DNA from: Acidimicrobiia bacterium
GTDB lineage: Bacteria; Actinomycetota; Acidimicrobiia; Spongiisociales; UBA5794
Length of the DNA stretch: 34,377 nucleotides
Assembly: GCA_030066265.1 (NCBI GenBank)
Contig: JASJCF010000008.1
Span: 1 to 34,377 of the forward strand
Reading direction: 5' to 3'
Made by a program: the position numbers and the translations under genes
Shown: positions 8,053 through 14,579 of the stretch, piece after piece
Numbering within the stretch: position 1 is the first letter of the stretch
How the letters are laid out: the number at the start of each line of letters is the position of its first letter
Notes under the pieces: generated by a model
The model's database searches: none
Told to the model about the DNA's origin: nothing
Seen by the model: only the letters and a program-made list of their open reading frames with translations

Positions 8053-8619
8053 ATGGAAACCAGAGAGCGGCTCGTCGAGGCGATGTCGACGTCGTTGCGG
8101 CAACGGGGATACGGGTCGACGGCGATGAAGGACATCCTGGTGGAGGCCGACTCGCCCGCCGGTTCGATGTATCACCACTTCCCGGACGGCAAGGCGCAAC
8201 TCGCCGTCGCTGCTGTGTTGGAAGTCGGGCGGAGCACCACCGAGGACCTCATCGCGATCATCGAGGCCGCACCGAGTGTCGCTGACGCCGCCGTGGCGTT
8301 CTACGGGGCGCTGATCGAGGACATGGAGTCCACCGAGTATCGCTTTGGCTGCCCCATCGGCGTGCCATCGACCGAGATCGCATTCGTCCTCGACGCCGTG
8401 CGTGAAGCCGGTGCGGAGGTGTTCGCATCATGGGTGGACGCGATATCCAGCGGCCTCCGTGGGGAGGGGTGGGAGACGGAGGAAGCGGAGCGAGCAGCCC
8501 GGTTCGCCGTGAGTGCCTACGAGGGAGCCTCGACCCTCGCACGAGCCACCCACGAATCGACATACATAAGCGACACGCTCGAGGTCGTGCGCAACGTTCT
8601 CAGCCACCCGATCCGATAG
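8053..8619 (+). CDS. TetR/AcrR family regulator (LmrA/YxaF type)
   Basis: A 188-residue transcriptional repressor of the TetR family. The N-terminal helix-turn-helix domain (about residues 5-50) contains TAMKDILVEADSPAGSMYHHFPDGK, written here only to mark it with its key residues; the SPAGSxYHHFP(D/G)GK recognition region is characteristic of the LmrA/YxaF subgroup. The C-terminal ligand-binding domain has the matching GCPIG.PSTEIA segment. The ATG at 8053 is preferred because AGGTGG lies 6 nt before it; an in-frame GTG at 8047 overlaps that site. The gene is divergent from the SnoaL-like gene and probably controls it and itself through the two palindromes. The inducer is unknown. Confidence 0.88.
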   Translation: METRERLVEAMSTSLRQRGYGSTAMKDILVEADSPAGSMYHHFPDGKAQLAVAAVLEVGRSTTEDLIAIIEAAPSVADAAVAFYGALIEDMESTEYRFGCPIGVPSTEIAFVLDAVREAGAEVFASWVDAISSGLRGEGWETEEAERAARFAVSAYEGASTLARATHESTYISDTLEVVRNVLSHPIR

Positions 8620-8723
8620 CGCTTTCGTCTTGTCATGAGTTGCCCCACGAGGCGAGAGCAGAAGCAGCTATGGCTTCGGCTCGACGCACACACCGATGTC
8701 GAGGCCTCTTCAACCGTGGCCGG

Positions 8724-9698
8724 TTAGCTGTGCTCTTTGGGGAGGTTGTCCCTGATGGTGCTGATGGGGGTTGCCCATTTGAGCGATCCGTGGGAGCGGT
8801 GGTGATTGTAGAAGTGGATGAACCCGGCGTAGGCGTCGCTGCGTTCGGTTTCTGAGTGCCAGGGACGGATGTAGGCCCATTCCTCGAGCAGGATGCGGTG
8901 GAAGCGTTCCACTTTGCCGTTGGTTTGTGGCCGATACGGTCTCGTCTTCTTCACCACGGTTGCGGTTTCGGCACATGCCTGGTGCCAGAGCCGAGATCGG
9001 TAGCAGGATCCGTTGTCGGTGATCACCCGTTGTGGGGTGATGCCGATCGATTGGTACCACGCTGCGGCTCTGGTCCAGAACCCGGCTGCAGTCGTGGCTT
9101 GCTCGTCGTGGTGGATCTCTGAATAGGCGAGCCGGGTGCGGTCGTCAACAGCGGTGTGGAGATACCGGTACCCGAAGCCGCCATGGCCGTGGCGAGGATC
9201 GTTGCCTCGCCCGTGGATGCGCCATCCGCCACCGTCGGGGATCCCGGCAAGCTTCTTGATATCGACATGGATCAGCTCACCAGGGGTGTCCCGCTGATAC
9301 CGCCTCACCGGAGCCCGTGTGGCACGGTCACCTCGATCCAGCCGCCCTACACCGGCCCGGGTCAAGATCGTCTGCACGGTCGAGGCAGCCAACCCCACCT
9401 CAAAGCCGATGTGGTCAGCACCCCACCGTCGTTTGCGTCGCAGATGCAGCACTCGCCGCTGAAGATGTCGTGGTGTGCGGTTTGGTGACCGATGCGGACG
9501 GCACGACCGATCCTCAAGCCCAGCATCACCTTCGGTGAGCCACCGGTCACGCCACTTGCGCACCGTCTTGGGGTCCACCTGGAACCGCTCAGCCGTAGTG
9601 GTCACCGACCAGCCCTGATCCAGGACACAGCGAACCATCCGCCTCCGCCCCTCAACCGTGAGCGGCGCATTCGGATGAACAGACCTACCGTGGGACAT
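8724..9698 (-). CDS. IS481 family transposase
   Basis: A 324-residue DDE transposase. The N-terminal part (about 1-100) holds two helix-turn-helix segments (VTTTAERFQVDPKTVRKWRDRW). The catalytic rve core starts near 125: ELIHVDIKKL gives the first Asp, VITDNGSCYRS the second, and the K-V-E-R-F-H segment after RPYRPQTNG the Glu. FYNHHRSHGSL is the usual IS481 C-terminal signature. I use the ATG at 9698, preceded by GAGGGAGGG; an upstream GTG/CTG-type start is less likely. The stop codon TAA lies at the extreme left tip of the element and includes flanking bases. A 9-bp inverted repeat can sequester its ribosome site. No frameshift is seen. Confidence 0.92.
   Translation of the reverse strand: MSHGRSVHPNAPLTVEGRRRMVRCVLDQGWSVTTTAERFQVDPKTVRKWRDRWLTEGDAGLEDRSCRPHRSPNRTPRHLQRRVLHLRRKRRWGADHIGFEVGLAASTVQTILTRAGVGRLDRGDRATRAPVRRYQRDTPGELIHVDIKKLAGIPDGGGWRIHGRGNDPRHGHGGFGYRYLHTAVDDRTRLAYSEIHHDEQATTAAGFWTRAAAWYQSIGITPQRVITDNGSCYRSRLWHQACAETATVVKKTRPYRPQTNGKVERFHRILLEEWAYIRPWHSETERSDAYAGFIHFYNHHRSHGSLKWATPISTIRDNLPKEHS
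8729..8758. repeat. IS left terminal inverted repeat
   Basis: It begins TGTGCTCTTTGGGG and contains GTTGTCCCTG. It aligns without gaps to the reverse complement of 9768-9797, 21 of 30 positions. It overlaps the 3' end of the transposase gene. Confidence 0.7.
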
Positions 9699-9751
9699 GA
9701 GCCCTCCCTCGAGTTGTGAGTACTGCAACCCACAGTCTCGTCGGAGGGCTC
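9699..9751 (-). promoter_or_regulatory. Hairpin that can mask the transposase ribosome site
   Basis: On the minus strand GAGCCCTCC (9751-9743) pairs perfectly with GGAGGGCTC (9707-9699), the purine-rich ribosome site directly before the transposase ATG, across a 35-nt loop. A transcript entering from outside would carry both arms and could hide the site, whereas one starting inside the loop would not. Confidence 0.45.
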
Positions 9752-9767
9752 ACCCATTCACACCAAA

Positions 9768-9797
9768 CCGCCAGGGACAACGTCCCCGGTTGTCACA
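9768..9797. repeat. IS right terminal inverted repeat
   Basis: Read on the minus strand it begins TGTGACAACCGGGGAC and contains GTTGTCCCTGGCGG. It is the partner of 8729-8758 and lies 70 nt upstream of the transposase start, so it probably also carries the element's promoter. Confidence 0.7.
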
Positions 9798-9798
9798 G

Positions 9799-10788
9799 CT
9801 AGCCGTCACCGAGCCGTGCTTGGATCCGCCTCACCAGCAGAGTCATCCACGGCGAGGGGGTGCGCTTGTCCGCAAAGCTCCACCCCTTCCACGACCGGTA
9901 CATGGACGAAGCGGTGAACCGGCCGTCAGCGTCGGCTTGGAGGGTGATCTCCTCGACCATCGCCGAGAGTCTGGCGTCCTTCCGGGCGAGCTCGTAGCGG
10001 CTGAGGACCTCGCTGACATGCACGATGTCGTACCAGACGAACGGGTACTTGAGCTTCCGGAAGTCGGTGCCGATCCCGAACATCTTCAGCTTGTAGTCCT
10101 TCTGGTACTCCCAGTGGCTGAGGAGGGCTTCGATGCCGGTGCGAACGGCGTCGGAATGCTCGGCCTCAGGCACCAGCGACAGCGCCTTGAGCGCGTACGT
10201 GGTTGCCATCGGGCACGTGTCGGCCTTGCGGCCGGGGCCAGAGAACCGTGGCAGCGAGTCGGCCGCCCCGCAGCGCCACCCATTGTCCTCGGCACGGTCG
10301 ACGAGCGCCGCGACCGCCTCGTCAACCGAAGGATGCGTCCGCCAGCCGAAGGACACGAGCGCGTAGAGCAGAGTCGGCGCATCGCAGAGCATCCACGACC
10401 ACTGCTCGACGTCGTCTTCTCCGGTGAGGAACCGTGGGAGCCACAACAGCGTCTCGAACCCCGCCCCGTCGAAGTGCTCGAGCACCTTCGTGCCGATCTC
10501 GTCGATACCCGCATCGCCTCGTTGGAGTCCAAAGTCGGCCAGCGTTGCGAGGGCGTAGAGCGGGTGTCCGGCGTCGTTGTGTCGCTTGAGGGCGTACCCC
10601 GGCCATTCCGCAGCGTGGCTCATGAGTCCCTGTACCGGGGGACTCTCGATCGTATCCCTCCGTGCCGCCTCGACCGTGGGATCGCCGGGCGGGCGATCTT
10701 CGAGGTCGACCAAGGCTCGGTACCGCGTCCACGGTTCGTCGGAGTCGATCAACCAGTCGACCTGGGCAGCAATCGCCATGCCTTCCAC
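9799..10788 (-). CDS. Prenyltransferase/squalene-cyclase-like alpha-toroid protein, hypothetical
   Basis: A soluble protein of 329 residues (326 if it starts at the ATG at 10779). It opens with DWLIDSDEPWTRYRALVDL and has repeated helical hairpins (HPLYALATLADFGL, APTLLYALVSFGW, ATTYALKALSL), the look of an alpha/alpha toroid as in terpene cyclase-like proteins of unknown function. The C-terminus, FADKRTPSPWMTLLVRRI, matches the usual ending of this group, so the protein seems complete. Its stop codon TAG at 9799-9801 lies exactly at the right tip of the insertion sequence, so insertion did not shorten it. The start is ambiguous: GTG at 10788 or ATG at 10779; neither has a strong ribosome site. 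No catalytic motif is recognised. Confidence 0.78.
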   Translation of the reverse strand: MEGMAIAAQVDWLIDSDEPWTRYRALVDLEDRPPGDPTVEAARRDTIESPPVQGLMSHAAEWPGYALKRHNDAGHPLYALATLADFGLQRGDAGIDEIGTKVLEHFDGAGFETLLWLPRFLTGEDDVEQWSWMLCDAPTLLYALVSFGWRTHPSVDEAVAALVDRAEDNGWRCGAADSLPRFSGPGRKADTCPMATTYALKALSLVPEAEHSDAVRTGIEALLSHWEYQKDYKLKMFGIGTDFRKLKYPFVWYDIVHVSEVLSRYELARKDARLSAMVEEITLQADADGRFTASSMYRSWKGWSFADKRTPSPWMTLLVRRIQARLGDG

Positions 10789-10873
10789 TATGCCACCGAA
10801 GCGTCATCGGTTGGCCGATTCCGCTCCGTATGTGAGGAGTAGACACATATGACAGCATCAACGGGAGGCAGTC

Positions 10874-11239
10874 ATGGCCAGGACCGCCATCATCGCCGGT
10901 TTCGCACTCATCGCCCTTGGAGTGGTGGTGAGCGTCGCGTCCGGTTCCGCCAGTGTGACGTCGTGGCTCCCTGCCATCCTCGGCGTCGTTTTCGTGGCGC
11001 TCGGTGCGGGCGCCCGCGCCAAGCCGGAGATCGGACACCACCTCATGCATGCAGCTGCTGGCGTTGCCCTGCTTGCCATCCTCGGCAGCCTTGGCTCTGC
11101 CATCGGGCGGGGCAGCACGGGCTGGGCACTGTTTGCACAGCTTGCGACGGCCGTCATCGCCGGCGGGTTCCTGGTGCAGGCGATCGGCTCGTTCCGAACC
11201 GCACGCAGAAATCGCCTTGCGAATGACAGCGCTGCCTGA
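10874..11239 (+). CDS. Small four-helix membrane protein, hypothetical
   Basis: A 121-residue protein made almost wholly of four hydrophobic segments at about residues 4-24, 28-48, 56-80 and 83-107, ending in a basic tail (SFRTARRNRLANDSAA). A GGGAGG site sits 5 nt before the ATG, so expression is likely. No family or function is recognised. It stands alone between the divergent toroid-like gene and the DNA glycosylase. Confidence 0.72.
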   Translation: MARTAIIAGFALIALGVVVSVASGSASVTSWLPAILGVVFVALGAGARAKPEIGHHLMHAAAGVALLAILGSLGSAIGRGSTGWALFAQLATAVIAGGFLVQAIGSFRTARRNRLANDSAA

Positions 11240-11337
11240 CAGCGCCGACTGCAGGCCATCAAGGGCTGGCTGCCCAGGTTTCGGTGAGATGCCATCCGTT
11301 CTAGCGTCCACCCGATCCATGACCACCGATCATCCAC

Positions 11338-12111
11338 ATGCCCGAGGGTGACACGCTGCGTCAGGCCGAGGCTCGGTTGACGCCGATCCTCGAGGGTCGG
11401 GTCCTCACCGATGCCTGGTTCCGCCGATTGCGTGGCTATGCGCCACGTCGCGGCCAGCGTGTCGAGCAGGTCGACGCCGTGGGCAAGCATCTGCTCGTCC
11501 ACTTCGACCGCAACCTGAGCCTCGATGTCCATCTCGGCATGTCCGGGTGGTGGTCCGTCACCGACTCGCCTCCCAGGGATGCGCCGAAGCTCCGCATCGT
11601 CCTGTCCACCGAGGCCGGGCACGCACTCTGCTACGCAGCGCCCACGATCCGCACCTACGTTCGTGATGGGTCACCGACACCCGTCGACCACCTCGGCCCG
11701 GACCTCAGCGATGATGACGTGGATCTGGATATCGTCCTCGAGAGATCGAGAGCCCGAGATCAGAATCGCCCGCTTGCCGAGCTTCTCCTCGATCAGCGGG
11801 TTGCGGCCGGTGTCGGCAACGTCTTCAAGAGCGAGAGCCTCTTCCTCGCTCGCCTCGATCCATTCACACAGGTCAGCGACGTCAGCGACGACGACTTGGC
11901 GTCCGTGTGGCGCATCGCTCACGCCGCTCTCGTTGCCAACCGCGACAGGAGCTTGCGGAAGACGACGTCCGAAGGCCTTCGCGACCGCACCCACGTGTAC
12001 GACCGTTATCGCCTGGGTTGCCACCGCTGCGGAAACGCCATCGACTACGACCCCGCAGGATCGCAAGCTGCCCGGAGCACCTATTGGTGCCCGACATGCC
12101 AAGCTCCCTGA
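11338..12111 (+). CDS. nei: Fpg/Nei family DNA glycosylase (endonuclease VIII type)
   Basis: A 257-residue base-excision repair enzyme that removes oxidised bases and cuts the abasic strand. It starts MPEGDT, giving the catalytic Pro2 and Glu3; this fixes the start at 11338, since these must follow the initiator Met. The core has VGKHLLVHFD, LGMSGWW and the helix-two-turn-helix segment LLDQRVAAGVGNVFKSESLFLA. A C-terminal zinc finger is intact (Cys228-X2-Cys231-X19-Cys251-X2-Cys254). The MPEGDT start and LGMSG variant fit the Nei2 group of Actinomycetota better than Fpg (MPELPE). A TAGCGT -10-like box lies 30 nt upstream. It is followed by the repeat block at 12119-12423. Confidence 0.9.
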   Translation: MPEGDTLRQAEARLTPILEGRVLTDAWFRRLRGYAPRRGQRVEQVDAVGKHLLVHFDRNLSLDVHLGMSGWWSVTDSPPRDAPKLRIVLSTEAGHALCYAAPTIRTYVRDGSPTPVDHLGPDLSDDDVDLDIVLERSRARDQNRPLAELLLDQRVAAGVGNVFKSESLFLARLDPFTQVSDVSDDDLASVWRIAHAALVANRDRSLRKTTSEGLRDRTHVYDRYRLGCHRCGNAIDYDPAGSQAARSTYWCPTCQAP

Positions 12112-12118
12112 GACAGGC

Positions 12119-12177
12119 GAGCGGGGCCTCGTGCCCCTAGGGCCCACTTTCCAGAAGCCGCATTTCTTGGCGTGAGG
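12119..12177 (+). repeat. 59-bp repeat copy A
   Basis: It starts 8 nt after the nei stop. GAGCGGGGCCTCGTGCCC, 3 variable bases, GGGCCCACTTTCCAGAAGCC, then a tail ending GCGTGAGG. It matches 51 of 59 bases in copy B, 193 bp away. Confidence 0.85.
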
Positions 12178-12249
12178 TATTGATGCTTGCGGTATCAGTG
12201 TGCTGTGAAGGCTTCTGCAGGGAGCGGCGCACCAAGCCTCCGTGGCGCT

Positions 12250-12270
12250 GGCGGTTGCCTCGCAACCGCC
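12250..12270. terminator. Hairpin 1 downstream of nei
   Basis: GGCGGTTGC and GCAACCGCC form a 9-bp perfect stem with a 3-nt loop. It is followed 3 nt later by a second hairpin. No T-run follows, so a structural or repeat-borne role is as likely as termination. Confidence 0.5.
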
Positions 12271-12272
12271 GA

Positions 12273-12294
12273 CGGACCTGCTCCGGCAGGTCCG
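12273..12294. terminator. Hairpin 2 downstream of nei
   Basis: CGGACCTGC and GCAGGTCCG form a 9-bp perfect stem with a 4-nt TCCG loop. Together with hairpin 1 it forms a tandem pair between repeat copies A and B. Confidence 0.5.
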
Positions 12295-12311
12295 CTTGAT
12301 CGGCCTGAGCG

Positions 12312-12370
12312 GAGCGGGGCCTCGTGCCCAACGGGCCCACTTTCCAGAAGCCGCGCGCCTTTGCGTGAGG
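12312..12370 (+). repeat. 59-bp repeat copy B
   Basis: Second direct copy of the 12119-12177 repeat, with the same 18 + 3 + 20 base arrangement and a diverged tail. Its 20-bp core (12333-12352) is also the inverted partner of 12404-12423. The whole 12112-12416 stretch holds only these repeats and the two hairpins; I see no gene in it. Confidence 0.85.
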
Positions 12371-12403
12371 CGTCGGTGTCGACCATGTCCCCATTCGGGG
12401 GAG

Positions 12404-12423
12404 GGCTTCTGGAAAGTGGGCCC
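12404..12423 (-). repeat. 20-bp repeat core, inverted copy at the tRNA 3' end
   Basis: The minus strand reads GGGCCCACTTTCCAGAAGCC, identical to the cores in copies A and B. Its first seven bases are the last bases of the tRNA (12417-12423); the other 13 are the 3' flank. With copy B it forms a 20-bp perfect inverted repeat around a 51-nt loop. Confidence 0.88.
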
Positions 12424-12491
12424 GGTAGGACTTGAACCTACGACCAAACGATTATGAGTCGCCTGCTCTGACCAGACTGAGCTACGGGCCC
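12417..12491 (-). tRNA. ileX: tRNA-Ile2 (anticodon CAU)
   Basis: A complete 75-nt cloverleaf: acceptor GGGCCCG/CGGGCCC, D-stem GCTC/GAGC, anticodon loop CTCATAA, variable TGGTC, T-arm GTAGG-TTCAAGT-CCTAC, discriminator A. CCA is not encoded. The CAU anticodon could be Met or Ile2. The anticodon arm (GGCGA-CTCATAA-TCGTT) followed by TGGTC and GTTCAAGTCC closely follows the E. coli Ile2 tRNA from memory and not elongator Met, so I call Ile2, whose C34 is changed to lysidine by TilS to read AUA. It begins 7 nt after the ctaA stop on the same strand and is probably cotranscribed with it. Confidence 0.85.
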
Positions 12492-12498
12492 GTGATCG

Positions 12499-13611
12499 TC
12501 AGGATACGGTCTCCGTCACCGACGATGGAGTCGGAGCTCCAGCCTCGGCCCGAGTCGACACGGTGACCCGGTGCGTGATGACGAGGGCAGCGAGGAACAC
12601 GGCGATCCCCACGCCCTGGTGGGTCAAGGCGAACCACTTCGGCACGTTCAGCATCACCGTGGCGACACCGAGACCGATCTGGATCCCAGTGATGGCCACG
12701 AGTGCCCACGACCAGCGGATCACCACGCTGTCGCTCGAGTTCCGAAGTGCTGTGGCCAGCAGCGCCACGGCGAGACCGGCGACGACGAACGCCAGCCATC
12801 GGTGGACCCAGTGGGAACCGAGCGGCTCGATGAGATTCATCCACCACGGCTCGACGACCGACAGCAGATTCGGCGGAACGAAGGAGCCGAACATGAGCGG
12901 CCAGGTGTTGCTCACGTGTCCGGCCTTGAGACCGGCGACGATTCCGCCGAACCCGATCTGGAGTACGACGAGCGCAAGGGTGACCCACGCAAGAACACTC
13001 ACCGACCCGGGTGCGCGTTCACGAGTCGTCTGGGATCGCGCGGCGATCCTGTCGAGGGCCATCCACACGACGATGCCGAGGAGTGCCACGGCGGCGAGCA
13101 GGTGGATGGTCAGGCGCACGTCGCTCACGACTGGCCGATCCTCGAGGCCGCTCGCCACCATGACCCAGCCCATGGCGCCTTGCAGGCCGAACAGGACGAC
13201 GACACCCCAGTACTTCAGCGACTCCCTGACGCCAACGGTCCCGCGAAGCATGAACACGATGAGCGGAACCACCACGATCAGTCCGGCGATGCGCGCCACC
13301 AGGCGGTGTGCCCATTCGAGGTAGAAGATGTACTGGAACTCCGACAGCGTCATGCCCTCGTTGACCAGCTGGTACTCGGGCGTCTCCCGGTACGCGGCGA
13401 ATGCGTCCTCCCACGCCTCCTCGCCGATCGGCGGGACGACGCCGGTCACGACATCCCACTCGACGATCGACAAGCCGGCTCTCGACAGCCGCACGAAGCC
13501 ACCGACGAGCACCATCATGACGATGAGGGCGGCGACTACGACGAGCCACACCGTCACGGGGTCGCGCGTACTGGTGGTCTGGCCCGCTTCGAGCGTGGGG
13601 GTGGGCGCCAT
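12499..13611 (-). CDS. ctaA: Heme A synthase (CtaA/COX15 type)
   Basis: A 370-residue membrane enzyme that oxidises the C8 methyl of heme O to the formyl of heme A, the cofactor of aa3-type oxidases. About eight hydrophobic helices are visible. Conserved features are GGFVRLSRAGLSIVEWDVVTG near the N-terminus (first ten residues as key), FYLEWAHRLVAR and TIHL with heme-ligand histidines, AGHVSNTWPLMFG, and later SHWVHRW and LTHQGVG histidines. The AGHVSNTWPLM segment and EF.YIFYLEW.HR pattern are those of the COX15 form rather than the Bacillus CtaA form. It is divergent from ctaC across 230 nt, matching a role in supplying the adjacent oxidase. A TATACT box lies 8 nt before the ATG, with AGGA between them. 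Confidence 0.9.
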   Translation of the reverse strand: MAPTPTLEAGQTTSTRDPVTVWLVVVAALIVMMVLVGGFVRLSRAGLSIVEWDVVTGVVPPIGEEAWEDAFAAYRETPEYQLVNEGMTLSEFQYIFYLEWAHRLVARIAGLIVVVPLIVFMLRGTVGVRESLKYWGVVVLFGLQGAMGWVMVASGLEDRPVVSDVRLTIHLLAAVALLGIVVWMALDRIAARSQTTRERAPGSVSVLAWVTLALVVLQIGFGGIVAGLKAGHVSNTWPLMFGSFVPPNLLSVVEPWWMNLIEPLGSHWVHRWLAFVVAGLAVALLATALRNSSDSVVIRWSWALVAITGIQIGLGVATVMLNVPKWFALTHQGVGIAVFLAALVITHRVTVSTRAEAGAPTPSSVTETVS

Positions 13612-13619
13612 AGTTCCTG

Positions 13620-13625
13620 AGTATA
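13620..13625 (-). promoter_or_regulatory. -10 box of ctaA
   Basis: TATACT on the minus strand ends 8 nt before the ctaA ATG, so transcription would start within one or two bases of the start codon. The -35 region is weak (GTGAAG). Confidence 0.4.
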
Positions 13626-13844
13626 GGGCTATGGAATTCCCCCTTCACCATTCGTGCGGACACATTCGCTCGCGCCCACGCTGCGGCTCGGCGTGAGGGT
13701 GAGGATGTGGCGAATCATCATGTCGCGGCTACGCTCTCGGTCACTTCTCCGACGATCGAGGAAGAGCCGTCGCGGTCGCCCCAGGGCCGGGTACCCTCTC
13801 CCTCACGAGACGGGGTATACGGCAGACGGATCTCTGGAGGGTTC

Positions 13845-14573
13845 GTGCGAAGATCGTGGGTACCAGTCGCCGTGTTGTGGCTGGGATACACCGTTCTCAT
13901 GATGTGGGCGGTCGCCCAATTCAACTGGCTCCCCGAGCAGTGGGCGATCGAAGCCGAAGTGGTCGACGAGGCCATGGTCCTGCTTCAGTACCTCGGGGCC
14001 CCGGTGATGGCGTTGGTTCTCGCCGTCATGACGTGGGCACTGATCGCATGGCGTTCGAACGGCGCCAACCGGCCCGACGGACCTCCTCAACGCGACAACC
14101 GCACCGTTCTGACGACATGGCTCATCGTCACATCCGCCCTCGCCATCTTCGTCGTCATCAACCCCGGCTTCGTCGGCCTGGCGGAGATCCGCGGCGAGCC
14201 GAGCGCCGACTACGTCATCGAGGTCGAAGCCGCACAGTTCTTCTGGAAGGTCACCTATCCGAACGGGACGGAGTCCTTCGACGAACTCGTGGTGCCGTCT
14301 GAGCGCCGAGTGCGGTACGACGTGACCAGCGTCGACGTGAACCACTCATTCTGGATTCCGGCATTCCGCATCAAGATCGACGCCGTCGCCGGCCTCACCA
14401 CGCAGGCCTTTGCCACCGCAGAGCACGAGGGCGGCATCGACGACGACATCAATCTGCGGATCCAGTGCGCCGAGCTGTGCGGCGCCGGGCATGCGTCCAT
14501 GGCGATGCCCGTCCGCGTCGTGTCCGACCAGGAATTCAATGAGTACATCGAAACGCTCGGGGAAGGTGAATAA
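13845..14573 (+). CDS. ctaC: Cytochrome c oxidase subunit II
   Basis: A 242-residue subunit that receives electrons from cytochrome c at the CuA centre and passes them to subunit I. Three hydrophobic segments lie at about residues 5-25, 48-68 and 85-105, followed by the periplasmic cupredoxin domain. All CuA ligands are present: His167 (VNHSFWIP), Cys208, Glu210, Cys212, His216 and Met219 (CAELCGAGHASM). I place the start at GTG 13845, 5 nt after GGAG; the open frame continues upstream to GTG 13707, but those 46 codons lack the codon bias of the rest. There is no lipobox and no fused cytochrome c domain. First gene of the oxidase operon; 6 nt precede ctaD. Confidence 0.88.
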   Translation: MRRSWVPVAVLWLGYTVLMMWAVAQFNWLPEQWAIEAEVVDEAMVLLQYLGAPVMALVLAVMTWALIAWRSNGANRPDGPPQRDNRTVLTTWLIVTSALAIFVVINPGFVGLAEIRGEPSADYVIEVEAAQFFWKVTYPNGTESFDELVVPSERRVRYDVTSVDVNHSFWIPAFRIKIDAVAGLTTQAFATAEHEGGIDDDINLRIQCAELCGAGHASMAMPVRVVSDQEFNEYIETLGEGE

Positions 14574-14579
14574 CACGTC

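Larger units (their letters stand above)
8725..9801 (-). mobile_element. IS481-type insertion sequence
   Basis: A complete-looking single-gene element of about 1.07 kb. Imperfect terminal inverted repeats start with TGTG at both ends (8729-8758 and 9768-9797, 21 of 30 matching, including a shared GTTGTCCCTG block); the match extends outward to TAGCTGTG/CACAGCTA. The flanks read TTAG on the left and CTAG on the right, which could be an imperfect duplicated CTAG target. The transposase frame is intact. The exact tip is uncertain by 2-4 bases because the tip and the target are both palindromic. Confidence 0.82.

Noticed and set aside
12112-12416. Small genes in the repeat block after nei
   Set aside because: Open frames here have no family resemblance or ribosome site and are explained by GC-rich repeats.
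12417-12491. tRNA-Met (elongator) as the identity of the CAU tRNA
   Set aside because: The anticodon arm, variable loop and T-arm follow Ile2 rather than elongator Met as I remember them; a covariance-model scan with TilS/Ile2 discrimination would settle it.
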